Positions 54,509 through 63,232 of a stretch of 64,000 bases of DNA are shown here, piece by piece. Numbering within the stretch: the first letter of the stretch is position 1; the number at the start of each line of letters is the position of its first letter. The stretch spans positions 124,001 through 188,000 of the forward strand of contig NZ_JAMQPN010000001.1 in NCBI RefSeq assembly GCF_026151655.1. The letters run 5' to 3'. A program made the translations under genes and the position numbers. Origin of the DNA: Leptospira soteropolitanensis (GTDB lineage Bacteria; Spirochaetota; Leptospiria; Leptospirales; Leptospiraceae). Below the pieces are notes generated by a model that worked only from the letters and a program-made list of their open reading frames with translations, did no database searches and was not told where the DNA came from.

Positions 54509-54537
54509 TTGACCCCAAAGGGCATGTTTCATATAAA
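54509..54537 (+). promoter_or_regulatory. Sigma-70-type promoter for the small zinc protein
   Basis: TTGACC (54509-54514) and TATAAA (54532-54537) are separated by 17 bp, a near-ideal promoter. Transcription would begin near 54544, about 48 bp before the ATG at 54592, and may continue into leuS. The rest of the 299-bp gap 54293-54591 holds the direct repeats but no other gene. Confidence 0.7.
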
Positions 54538-54591
54538 GTAACTTCATCGTAGTGTTTGCCCGACCCTCATTTTTGGGAATTTCGGGAAGTT

Positions 54592-54816
54592 ATGAACAGC
54601 ACTGTCGATAAGCGGACTCATACAGGTAAATATAGAATGCTCGAATGCAATACAAAGATTAATACTGCAGACTTTATGAATGTGAAAATCAACAATCTTA
54701 AACCTTGTGCGGAATGTGGATCCGTCACAAACCTTTACCAATACAATCTCTGTAAAGTTTGTCTCTCGAAGAGTTTCAAAAAGCTTGTAAAAATCATCGA
54801 CTCCGTGAGAAAGTAG
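54592..54816 (+). CDS. Small zinc-finger-type protein, 74 residues
   Basis: ATG at 54592 follows GGGAAG. The product is basic and has CAEC and CKVC pairs 13 residues apart (PCAECGSVTNLYQYNLCKVC), a zinc ribbon or treble-clef pattern. The tail is helical and basic (SKSFKKLVKIIDSVRK). Zinc ribbons of this size often bind nucleic acid or protein. An ATG at 54556 is open too but lies close to the promoter start. It lies 28 bp before leuS and probably shares its mRNA. No named family recognised. Confidence 0.6.
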   Translation: MNSTVDKRTHTGKYRMLECNTKINTADFMNVKINNLKPCAECGSVTNLYQYNLCKVCLSKSFKKLVKIIDSVRK

Positions 54817-54844
54817 AATTACTACACTTTCTCTACGTTAGTCG

Positions 54845-57448
54845 ATGAATTATCCATTCCAAGATATTGAACAAAAATGGCAAAAACACTGGGACGACCA
54901 CCAGACCTTTCGCACAAACTCACACTCAACCAAACCTAAATACTATTGTTTAGACATGTTTCCTTACCCAAGTGGCGCTGGCCTGCACGTAGGCCACCCT
55001 GAAGGATACACAGCTACCGACATTATTTCCAGACTCAAACGAATGGAAGGATTTGAAGTGCTCCATCCTATGGGTTGGGACGCCTTTGGTTTACCTGCAG
55101 AACGATATGCAATGACGACGGGTATCCACCCGCGTACGACAACAAAGAACAATATTGATACTTTCCGTCGCCAAATCAAAAGTCTTGGGCTTTCTTATGA
55201 CTGGGAAAGAGAAATCTCCACCACTCATCCCGATTATTACCGTTGGACCCAGTGGATTTTCCTTCAAATCTACAATTCCTACTTTGACAGGAAATTAAAC
55301 AAAGCCCTCCCAATTGCAGAGCTCATCAAAACATTGGAATCGGAAGGTTCTGTATTTTTTGAAGGAAAGGAACTCCCTAAAGGAATTCAATTCTCTGCTG
55401 CCGATTGGAAGGCAAAGTCACGCAAAGAAAAAGAAGACATTTTATCGCATTTTCGATTGGTGTATGAGGCCAATATACCAGTCAACTGGTGTGAAGCTCT
55501 TGGAACCGTCCTTGCCAATGAAGAAGTAGAAGAATGGACCTCTAAAGGGTATTCTGTAGAAAGAAAACCCATGCGCCAATATATGATGCGCATCACGGCC
55601 TACGCCGAACGTTTGCTAAACGATCTTTCTCTTTGTGAATGGCCCACATCCACTTTGGAAATGCAAAGAAACTGGATTGGAAAATCAGAGGGATTAGAGC
55701 TCAGTTTCTACGTTCCTTCTGTATCAAAAGACATCACTGTTTATACAACAAGACCAGATACTATTTTTGGTGCCACTTACCTTGTCCTTGCCCCGGAACA
55801 TCCGCTTGTGGCAGAGCTTACTACGGCAGAACAAAAATCTGCTGTCGAAAAATACCAAAAAGATTGTTCTTTAAAAAGTGATTTAGAACGAACTGAATTA
55901 AATAAAGATAAAACCGGAGTTTTTACGGGATCCTATGCTAGTTTGCCAACTGATCCTTCTGTTAAGGTTCCGATTTACATATCCGATTATGTTTTAATCT
56001 CTTATGGGACCGGTGCTATTATGGCCGTTCCTGCCCATGACCAAAGAGACTATGATTTTGCTGTAAAGTTCCAACTTCCGATCAAACAAGTTATCGACGG
56101 AAAGATGGAACCAAACCTTGCTTTTGATTCGAAAGATTCTGTTTGTATCAATTCCTCTTCCGCAGAAGTTAAGTTAGATGGTAAATCTTATAAAGATGCT
56201 TTTCAAACCATGTCCACTTGGGCCGAAGGAAAAGGCATTGGTCGTAAAAAAGTCCAATTTAAACTACGTGATTGGCTTTTTGCAAGACAACGTTATTGGG
56301 GAGAACCCATCCCTCTGGTTCACTTTCCTGATGGAACACCGAAAGCACTTTCCGATGCAGAACTTCCTTTAGTCTTACCTGACCTAGAAGAATTCAAACC
56401 TTCTGGTACGGGTGAATCCCCTCTTGCCTTAGCTAAGGATTGGCTTGTTTATACAGATCCTATAACGGGTGAAGTGGGTAAAAGAGAAACCAATACTATG
56501 CCTCAGTGGGCTGGATCTTGTTATTATTACCTTCGTTACATTGACCCAAGAAATAACGACAAACTCATTGATCCAGAACTTGAAAAAGCATGGATGCCTG
56601 TGGAAGTCTATGTGGGTGGGGCAGAACATGCTGTATTACACTTGCTATACTCTAGGTTTTGGCATAAAATCCTGTTTGATTTAGGTCATGTCTCTTCCCC
56701 AGAACCATTTAAAAAATTAGTCCACCAAGGTCTTATCCTCGGCGAAGACAAAGGTAAAATGTCTAAGTCAAGAGGCAATGTTGTCAATCCAGATGATGTT
56801 GTTTCAGAATATGGTGCCGATACGTTAAGACTTTTTGAAATGTTTATGGGACCGTTTGAGATGTCCAAACCTTGGAGTAAAAACGGTGTGGATGGAGTGT
56901 TTCGATTTTTAAATCGAGTATGGAGACTATTCCATTCAGGTGAAAATGAATCCTTCTTTATAGAGGATATCGAACCTAATGAAGCAGAACTCAAAACCCT
57001 TCATCGTACGATTAAAAAAGTAAAGGACGATATTGATCACTTCTCATTCAACACAGCAGTCTCGCAAATGATGATTTTTGTGAATGAATTCACAAGTAAT
57101 CCAAGAAAACCAAAAAAAGTTTTAGAGACATTTGTTCTAGCTCTTTCTCCCTTTGCCCCTCATTTAGCAGAAGAACTTTGGGAAAAACTTGGATATAAAG
57201 AATCTCTAACTTATCATCCATATCCAAAATGGGATGATAAGTATTTGGTGGATGCCAATATCACAATTGTGATCCAAGTGAATGGTAAAATGCGTGGGGA
57301 ATTTCTGGCTCCAAGAGACATCGAAGAAAAAGAAGTTTTGGCTCTTGCCAAGGAAGTTGAAAAAGCTAAACCATTTTGGGAAGGGAAAGAAATCAAAAAA
57401 GAAATTTATGTGAAGGGCAAACTCGTTAATATTGTTGTGGCTGGGTGA
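54845..57448 (+). CDS. leuS: Leucyl-tRNA synthetase
   Basis: This class I enzyme charges tRNA-Leu. The 867-residue protein has the HIGH motif as HVGH in PYPSGAGLHVGHPEG (near residue 45), an editing domain at about 220-420 with the TTRPDTIFGATYLVLAPEH block, and KMSKS as GKMSKSRGN (near 638). The Leu-specific C-terminal domain follows. The length is normal. The TATPE-type editing core and the ANITIVIQVNGKMRGE end are present. Its stop codon lies in a short hairpin shared with the converging gene. Confidence 0.97.
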   Translation: MNYPFQDIEQKWQKHWDDHQTFRTNSHSTKPKYYCLDMFPYPSGAGLHVGHPEGYTATDIISRLKRMEGFEVLHPMGWDAFGLPAERYAMTTGIHPRTTTKNNIDTFRRQIKSLGLSYDWEREISTTHPDYYRWTQWIFLQIYNSYFDRKLNKALPIAELIKTLESEGSVFFEGKELPKGIQFSAADWKAKSRKEKEDILSHFRLVYEANIPVNWCEALGTVLANEEVEEWTSKGYSVERKPMRQYMMRITAYAERLLNDLSLCEWPTSTLEMQRNWIGKSEGLELSFYVPSVSKDITVYTTRPDTIFGATYLVLAPEHPLVAELTTAEQKSAVEKYQKDCSLKSDLERTELNKDKTGVFTGSYASLPTDPSVKVPIYISDYVLISYGTGAIMAVPAHDQRDYDFAVKFQLPIKQVIDGKMEPNLAFDSKDSVCINSSSAEVKLDGKSYKDAFQTMSTWAEGKGIGRKKVQFKLRDWLFARQRYWGEPIPLVHFPDGTPKALSDAELPLVLPDLEEFKPSGTGESPLALAKDWLVYTDPITGEVGKRETNTMPQWAGSCYYYLRYIDPRNNDKLIDPELEKAWMPVEVYVGGAEHAVLHLLYSRFWHKILFDLGHVSSPEPFKKLVHQGLILGEDKGKMSKSRGNVVNPDDVVSEYGADTLRLFEMFMGPFEMSKPWSKNGVDGVFRFLNRVWRLFHSGENESFFIEDIEPNEAELKTLHRTIKKVKDDIDHFSFNTAVSQMMIFVNEFTSNPRKPKKVLETFVLALSPFAPHLAEELWEKLGYKESLTYHPYPKWDDKYLVDANITIVIQVNGKMRGEFLAPRDIEEKEVLALAKEVEKAKPFWEGKEIKKEIYVKGKLVNIVVAG

Positions 57449-57465
57449 TCTTTTACAAGATCACC
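57444..57465. terminator. Hairpin shared by the ends of leuS and the converging gene
   Basis: GGTGATCTT / AAGATCACC form a 9-bp stem over TTAC, covering both stop codons. There is no T-run, so termination is possible but not sure. Confidence 0.4.
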
Positions 57466-58613
57466 ATCACAAATAGCAACACTCCCAGAAGGACAATCGT
57501 TACAAAAGCCCCCATTAACATAAACAAGTTGGTGCCAGAAGACTTGGACTCTTGAGCCTGCGCGCTTCCACCTTTTTTCTTAGTATTTTGTGCTGCGGAA
57601 CCTTTACTGGTTCCACCTGTCATACCTGCCGGCTTTGGAATGGCCACTTTTACAGGATGTTCTTCCACAGAATGAAGCAAATATTGGTTCGGTCCTTCCG
57701 CAAAAATATGATATTCTGTTTTGCTTCCAGCAATTCCTAAAAATTTTCCAACAACTGGATCTTTTGAAATTTTTCCTTCTTCATCAATTAAACCAAGGAT
57801 TTGGGCATTCGTTAGGCCTTCTGGAGTTTCAGTAGGGACACGGAATAAAATTTCCATACCTTCTACTAAATTATCAAACTCCACACCGTTGATAGGAGAT
57901 ATCACCGTTTTCATATTCAATTCTTTTGGAAAAGAGGTTCGGTATTGAGCGATTTGACGTTCGAGGGAAGATAACTCACCTTTTGCTGGTTCGGTGGAGA
58001 TTCCTGGAATAGAAGTATCTTGAGCAGTGGCGGCTTCATCATCTGGTTTAGGAATGGGTAAAATCACCCCTTTCATCGGATTTTCATATCGAAACTTTGC
58101 AGTTGATAGTTTATCTACCTCTGCTTGGAGTTTAATATTTCTTCCTTTAGTTGCCATAAGAATCGGGTTTTCTAAAAGTTCGGAAATATGAGAAGGATCT
58201 TTTTTTTGCCAGAGAGGAAGAAGTTCCTCTAACTTCTCTTTGGTGAAAGCCCTATGAACCGCTCGACCAATGTTTTCAGAAATCGCCGGATCATAACCAC
58301 CGGACTTTCCAATATCCCCCAAGTCTGTGGAAATCTGTACATGGTCTGCGAAGGTTCGAATCCTTCGAAAAGTAGGAGAAGTTCCCACAACAGCATATAG
58401 TTCCATGATATGTTTTCGAATGGATGAAACTAGAATGAGAACCATTCCGTTCAAACTGTCCAAGTCGATTTTTACTTTTACGAGATAACCATCTGTAATT
58501 TTACCTTGAAGAACTTCTTTGGCTTGTTCATCCGTAAATACGGCTTCTCTGGTCAGACCCATTAAGTCTGCTTGTCGTTTGAGTTGTTCGGCTTTTGAGT
58601 TTAATTCGGACAT
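57453..58613 (-). CDS. Tail-anchored protein of unknown function
   Basis: I do not recognise the family. The 386-residue protein has a cytoplasmic part of about 355 residues and one C-terminal membrane segment (FMLMGAFVTIVLLGVLLFVMVIL in pattern, about 362-384), so it is tail-anchored. Residues about 1-130 look alpha-beta (KVKIDLDSLNGMVLILVSSIRKHIMELYAVV). The middle is acidic and Pro-rich and the end is Lys/Gly/Ser-rich. Its ATG overlaps the stop codon of the upstream HATPase gene (TAATG), so the two are translationally coupled and probably work together. It may be a target or anchor for that protein. Confidence 0.6.
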   Translation of the reverse strand: MSELNSKAEQLKRQADLMGLTREAVFTDEQAKEVLQGKITDGYLVKVKIDLDSLNGMVLILVSSIRKHIMELYAVVGTSPTFRRIRTFADHVQISTDLGDIGKSGGYDPAISENIGRAVHRAFTKEKLEELLPLWQKKDPSHISELLENPILMATKGRNIKLQAEVDKLSTAKFRYENPMKGVILPIPKPDDEAATAQDTSIPGISTEPAKGELSSLERQIAQYRTSFPKELNMKTVISPINGVEFDNLVEGMEILFRVPTETPEGLTNAQILGLIDEEGKISKDPVVGKFLGIAGSKTEYHIFAEGPNQYLLHSVEEHPVKVAIPKPAGMTGGTSKGSAAQNTKKKGGSAQAQESKSSGTNLFMLMGAFVTIVLLGVLLFVMVIL

Positions 58614-59323
58614 TATTCTATAAACAATTGTTCATGTGTCTCAGCAGATTTAGATAACCCACTTAAATTTACTTCCACACGCGCTACTGTTTCCTTTTTC
58701 CTTTCTGATGAATATATAGAGAGCAATCGACGATCGAAGCCAGACTGAGACAATAATATTTCTACCATTGTGATTCCCATTCCTGCACCTTCCGTACTAT
58801 CTCCGTGTTCCATAAAGAACTCAAATAGATTATCATATTTTTTCGCATTTATAAACTTTTCTTTTACTCGTTCCGCTTCTACTGGCAATAATGGGAAATT
58901 ATTTCTTACTTCCAGGTCGATTTTATCCTTTTTGTAAATGCAAGTGATCTTTACAAAGAGCCCAGATTCCTTCATTTTCTTTTTATAGGATGGAAACTTT
59001 CGTTCATTTAAGCTGGACTTAAAAAATTTCATTCCCTCTTCATAATCTTTCAAATTTTGAATGTTGAGTTTAAGTTCTTCGAAAATGATTCGTTTGATTG
59101 CCGCCTTGGTAGAATTCACAATGAGTTCCTTAGCGGCTGTATAAAAAAGTTCCATCAAATCTTCACAACCGAGAGAACCCAAAATACGAGTCAGAATGTA
59201 CTTCAGCTTGGCTTCGCCAATATCCCCCATCACATAAGTGATCATCGAAATCTTTTTCCCAAACTCCACAGCATGATCCACAGAGGCGCAAAACTGAGGA
59301 GTTAGTTGGATCTCTTGGGACAT
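58613..59323 (-). CDS. Histidine-kinase-like ATPase (HATPase) protein without kinase H-box
   Basis: The 236-residue soluble protein resembles the GHKL ATPase fold. An N-box-like segment AAKELIVNSTKAA lies near 65-77, and a G-box near 180 reads STEGAGMGITMVEILL. No phospho-acceptor H-box and no membrane segment is seen, so it is not a complete sensor kinase. It may be an ATPase, an anti-sigma-like kinase or a degraded sensor domain. It heads the pair with the tail-anchored gene and starts 53 bp after the end of thrC on the same strand. Confidence 0.65.
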   Translation of the reverse strand: MSQEIQLTPQFCASVDHAVEFGKKISMITYVMGDIGEAKLKYILTRILGSLGCEDLMELFYTAAKELIVNSTKAAIKRIIFEELKLNIQNLKDYEEGMKFFKSSLNERKFPSYKKKMKESGLFVKITCIYKKDKIDLEVRNNFPLLPVEAERVKEKFINAKKYDNLFEFFMEHGDSTEGAGMGITMVEILLSQSGFDRRLLSIYSSERKKETVARVEVNLSGLSKSAETHEQLFIE

Positions 59324-59376
59324 ACCGGTAAACTGAAAAAATTTGCCAACATGTAGGGGATTTGTCTAGCGAATTA

Positions 59377-60723
59377 TCATTTCTTCAGTTGTTTACCTAG
59401 GATTTCCATCACTCCACTTAAGTTCGGTTTGCAAGATTGGATTCTGTTTTTTAGTTTCTCATCAATGTTAGGGATTTTCCCTTCATGAAAGGCGAGTTTA
59501 AATTCAGTGAACTTGAGTCCATTTGCAGTGGAAATCACAACCACTGACTCACCTTTCCCCACCACACCTGATTCCACTGATTTCAAAAGTGCGGCAAGTG
59601 CTACTCCTGTATGCGGATCATTATAAAGTCCATACAAATCACCACGAGCAGCTGCATTGGCCAACTCCTCTTCCGAAGCCACTTCCACAACACCGTTGAA
59701 TTTCTTTAAAACACGAATGGCTTTTTTTACAGAAACAGGATCACCGATTTGGATCGCAGAGGCTAAAGTTTTTTCTGCAGTCACAGGAGAGAAGTCCGCA
59801 AAACCTTTCTTAAACGATTCATATAGAGGACTTGCATTTTTTGCCTGAGCCAAAATAATTCTTGGTAATTTATTGATGAGTCCAAGTTCCAACATCATCT
59901 CAAATCCCATACCAAGAGCAGAAACATTTCCTAAATTGCCACCAGGAATCACAATCCAATCAGGAACTTCCCAACCTAACTGTTGAGTAATCTCAATCGA
60001 AATGGTTTTTTGCCCTTCGATTCGCAGTGAATTCATTGAGTTTGCAAGATAAATCGATTTTTCTTTGGTGAGTTCTTTCACCACTGCCATACAACCATCA
60101 AAGTCCGTTTCGAGTGCCAACACAAGAGCCCCATTGGACACTGGTTGGATGAGCTGAGCCGTTGATACTTTGTTAGCTGGCAATAAAATAATAGAAGGAA
60201 TTCCTGCCTTGGCCGCATAGGAAGCAAGAGCCGCAGAGGTATCTCCAGTCGAAGCACAGGCGACTGCTTGGATGGGTACTCCGTCCGCGATCATTTGTTT
60301 GACCTGGCTCACAAGAACCGTCATTCCTAAATCTTTAAAAGAGCCTGTATGCGAAACTCCGCATTGTTTGACATGAAGGCTTCCGAGTCCCAAATCCTTA
60401 GCAAATCGGGAAGCATCATACAAATGGGTGGTTCCTTCCCCGGATGTGATGATATTTTGATCCTGAATTCCCGGCAGGACCCATTCCTTTTTCCCCCAAA
60501 CCCCCGAAGCATTCGGAAACTGGCTAGAACGGAACCGAGTTTCAAACTCTGACTTCCAATCTTTTGCCGAAACCTGTTTGAGGCTGTCTATATCATGTTC
60601 GACATTCAAAAGTTCCCCGCAAGACTCGCAGGAATAAATCACTTGGTGGAGGGGATAGGTTTTGCGACAAGATTCGTTGGTACATCGAAACTGCGCTCGG
60701 AATTGATATTTTGTAAGTGACAT
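59377..60723 (-). CDS. thrC: Threonine synthase
   Basis: This enzyme converts O-phosphohomoserine to threonine with PLP. The 448-residue protein has an N-terminal zinc-ribbon-like part (CTNESCRKTYPLH, CESCGE). The PLP lysine is in SHTGSFKDLG (near residue 126), followed by CASTGDTSAALASYAAKAGIPS and the glycine-rich GGNLGNVSALG loop. The length and order fit the class II-type bacterial enzyme. It diverges from the lepB gene across 89 bp. Confidence 0.93.
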   Translation of the reverse strand: MSLTKYQFRAQFRCTNESCRKTYPLHQVIYSCESCGELLNVEHDIDSLKQVSAKDWKSEFETRFRSSQFPNASGVWGKKEWVLPGIQDQNIITSGEGTTHLYDASRFAKDLGLGSLHVKQCGVSHTGSFKDLGMTVLVSQVKQMIADGVPIQAVACASTGDTSAALASYAAKAGIPSIILLPANKVSTAQLIQPVSNGALVLALETDFDGCMAVVKELTKEKSIYLANSMNSLRIEGQKTISIEITQQLGWEVPDWIVIPGGNLGNVSALGMGFEMMLELGLINKLPRIILAQAKNASPLYESFKKGFADFSPVTAEKTLASAIQIGDPVSVKKAIRVLKKFNGVVEVASEEELANAAARGDLYGLYNDPHTGVALAALLKSVESGVVGKGESVVVISTANGLKFTEFKLAFHEGKIPNIDEKLKNRIQSCKPNLSGVMEILGKQLKK

Positions 60724-60784
60724 AGACTTCTCTAGGCTTCAGATTTACGGAAAGTTCCTTTTCCATTCTTGAGAAAGGGGAAAA

Positions 60785-60796
60785 ATGCACGAATGA
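60785..60796 (+). CDS. Three-codon mini-ORF ahead of lepB
   Basis: AAAGGGG lies 5 nt before ATG 60785, which reads Met-His-Glu then TGA (60794-60796). lepB begins 17 nt later in another frame and has no ribosome-binding site of its own. The mini-ORF may couple translation to lepB, or it may reflect a base change at the lepB start. Confidence 0.25.
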   Translation: MHE

Positions 60797-60812
60797 TTTT
60801 TATCGTTTTTTG

Positions 60813-61418
60813 ATGGATATGGAAACAGAAACTAAAGTCTCCCGCCTCTGGGTCAAATTCAAACGTTACACTCGTCGTAGCCTTCTCATCTTTTTCTTTC
60901 TCTGTTTCCTCTTATTTATGCGTATCTTTTTATTCCAAATTTATTCCATCCAAGGAAATTCCATGTACCCAACCTTAGAACATGGGTCGGTGGTTTTTGT
61001 TTGGAAAGGTGGATATGCAATTTCTGCCAAATTTTTTGGAACACCACTCCTTTATACAGATCCCAAAATCGATAAATTAGATTTGGTTTTATTTGTCAGC
61101 CAAGAAGATGAATTAGTCGTCAAACGAGTGATTGGTTTACCAGGGGAATTTTATTCCATTGAATCTGGAAGAGTCTTAATTGATTCCAAAGAGTTGTTAG
61201 AAAACTATCTTCCGAAAGGAACCTATACAAGTGAACCAAGCACTTCGATATTTCTCAATCGCCATAACTCACCATTTCTTGCTATGGACAAACAAGGAAG
61301 AATACCTCCAGGTTATTATCTACTTCTAGGAGACAACAGACAATATTCGACAGACTCTCGGTCGTTCGGACTTGTCCCTGTTGAGAAAATCAAAGGCAAA
61401 GTGATCTTTTATTTCTAA
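60813..61418 (+). CDS. lepB: Signal peptidase I
   Basis: This protease removes signal peptides from exported proteins. The 201-residue protein has one N-terminal membrane helix (about 22-45). The catalytic Ser is in YSIQGNSMYPTLEHGS, and the general-base Lys is in VVKRVIGLPGE; box E reads LLLGDNRQYSTDSRSFG. It is short for a LepB but has every motif. ATG at 60813 is used; other ATG/TTG options lie within 9 bp. A strong GGGG-type ribosome site lies 33 bp upstream, not next to it. It is followed by a PBP gene after 2 bp. Confidence 0.9.
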   Translation: MDMETETKVSRLWVKFKRYTRRSLLIFFFLCFLLFMRIFLFQIYSIQGNSMYPTLEHGSVVFVWKGGYAISAKFFGTPLLYTDPKIDKLDLVLFVSQEDELVVKRVIGLPGEFYSIESGRVLIDSKELLENYLPKGTYTSEPSTSIFLNRHNSPFLAMDKQGRIPPGYYLLLGDNRQYSTDSRSFGLVPVEKIKGKVIFYF

Positions 61419-61420
61419 CG

Positions 61421-63232
61421 ATGACAGAATACAAACAACGTTTTAAGTATATTATTCTTTTTATCCTCTCCCTTTTTGTGATTTTACTCTTTCGGGTCAT
61501 TTATCTTACTTATTTTAACGATAATATCATCAATTTAAAATCGAGTAAGTATGTCCAACGGGGAACCATTTACGACAGACGAGGGATTGAATTGGCAATT
61601 TCTCGTGAGTCCGCAACGGTTGGAATTGACCCAACAAATATTTATGACCCAGATCTCACTGCACAAGAGTTAGGCCCTATTCTTGGGATCACTCCAAACA
61701 AACTCATCGAAACCATAAGGGAAAAACAAAATTATTTTCTATTAAAAAGAGAAATTGAACTTTCAAAAGCCGAAAAAATCAAAGCTTTGTCTCTTCCTGG
61801 TGTTCGCGTTGAAAAAGAATACAAACGAATTTATCCACAAGGAAGTTTGGCCGCAAGTTTACTTGGATTTACTGGTTATGATGACGACAAAGCACTCTCA
61901 GGCCTTGAGATGTTATTCAATTTGGAGTTATTATCCACTCCCGATGCAGAATCAAGTAAAGGAAACAATATACACCTAACAATCGATAGTATTATTCAAT
62001 ACCGATTGGAAAAATCATTACAAAAGGCTTTTATCCAAACTGCTTCCAAACATGGAATCGGTATGATTATGGATACGGAAACGGGAAAAATTTTGGCTAT
62101 GGCATCTTTCCCCAATTTTGATCCCAACCATTTTCAAGATTTTCCTTTGGAATCTCATACCAATTGGTCAATTCGTCATGTTTACGAACCGGGATCGACA
62201 ATGAAAATTTTCATAGCCCTTATGTTACTTAATGAAGGAAAAATCCTTCCAGGAGAAAGATTCCATTGCCCCGGTTATATTGAAATTGGAAAAACCATCA
62301 TTCGTTGCACTGACAATCATGGTCATGTCAATTTAGATGAAATTTTACAATACTCTTGTAACGTTGGAATCATCAAAGCTGCCCAAAAAATTGATGAAGC
62401 AACTTACTATAATTATATGGAAAAATTTAAATTTGGAAAACGAACAAACTTTTCCATCCACGAAGCCAAGGGATACTTGCCTCCCTTAAACAAATGGAAT
62501 AAAAGTACTCCTTACTTTTTATCCATAGGCCAAGGACTTTCCGTCACACCCATCCAACTCATCACCGCTGCTGCTGCCGTTGTAAATGGCGGGATTTTAT
62601 TTGAACCTTCCGTTGTGTCTCAAATCACCAATTCTTATGGAGAACTGGTTCATGAATTTTCGATCAAAAATGAACTACTTGGAATTAAAGAAGGGGCTGC
62701 TAAAAAAACATTAAATGCGATGGGAAAAGCCGTTTCACAAGGAACAGGGAAAAAAGCGTATTTAGAAAACTACTTTATCGCTGGAAAAACAGGTACTTCA
62801 CAAAAGGCAAAAGCAGGTGCGGGTTACCAAGCCGGTCTTTTTACGGCAAGTTTCTTAGGTTTTTTTCCTGCTGAGAAACCTAAGTATGTAGGTCTCATTG
62901 TTTTTGATGAACCTGGTGGAGAATCCCATACTGGTGGTGGAATCGCAGCACCTGTCTTTCGTGAGGTGGTAGAAAGTATCATACCTATTGTGGAAAAAAG
63001 TGAGAAGGCACTTGTGTATCGATTGAAAGGAGAAAAAAATAAAATCTTTAAACTCGATCCCAAAGTAATGCCTGACCTAACCGGATTTACAGCTTCTGAA
63101 ACCATTCAAATTTTAAAACAACTACAGCAAGAATATAAAATAGAAGGTTCTGGATTTGTGAAATCCCAGGAACCAAAAGCGGGATCTTCTCTTCCAACTA
63201 ATACTTCCATAAAAATTATTTTGGAACCTTAA
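61421..63232 (+). CDS. Class B penicillin-binding protein with C-terminal PASTA domain
   Basis: This peptidoglycan transpeptidase has one N-terminal membrane helix (about 9-30), a dimer/pedestal domain, and a transpeptidase domain. Catalytic motifs are complete: YEPGSTMK (SxxK), YSCNVG (SxN) and AGKTGTSQ (KTG). A PASTA repeat ends the protein (PDLTGFTASETIQILK, then GSGFVKSQEPKAGSSLP). The 603-residue layout fits FtsI/PBP2-type septal or elongation enzymes; PASTA ends are common in Firmicute PBP2x and in some spirochaetes. It lies 2 bp after lepB. Confidence 0.93.
   Translation: MTEYKQRFKYIILFILSLFVILLFRVIYLTYFNDNIINLKSSKYVQRGTIYDRRGIELAISRESATVGIDPTNIYDPDLTAQELGPILGITPNKLIETIREKQNYFLLKREIELSKAEKIKALSLPGVRVEKEYKRIYPQGSLAASLLGFTGYDDDKALSGLEMLFNLELLSTPDAESSKGNNIHLTIDSIIQYRLEKSLQKAFIQTASKHGIGMIMDTETGKILAMASFPNFDPNHFQDFPLESHTNWSIRHVYEPGSTMKIFIALMLLNEGKILPGERFHCPGYIEIGKTIIRCTDNHGHVNLDEILQYSCNVGIIKAAQKIDEATYYNYMEKFKFGKRTNFSIHEAKGYLPPLNKWNKSTPYFLSIGQGLSVTPIQLITAAAAVVNGGILFEPSVVSQITNSYGELVHEFSIKNELLGIKEGAAKKTLNAMGKAVSQGTGKKAYLENYFIAGKTGTSQKAKAGAGYQAGLFTASFLGFFPAEKPKYVGLIVFDEPGGESHTGGGIAAPVFREVVESIIPIVEKSEKALVYRLKGEKNKIFKLDPKVMPDLTGFTASETIQILKQLQQEYKIEGSGFVKSQEPKAGSSLPTNTSIKIILEP

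Noticed and set aside
58350..58366. Sequence GAAGG-TTCGAAT-CCTTC looks like a tRNA T-arm
   Set aside because: It lies in the coding frame of the tail-anchored protein. No matching D-arm, anticodon arm or acceptor stem can be built at the required distances.
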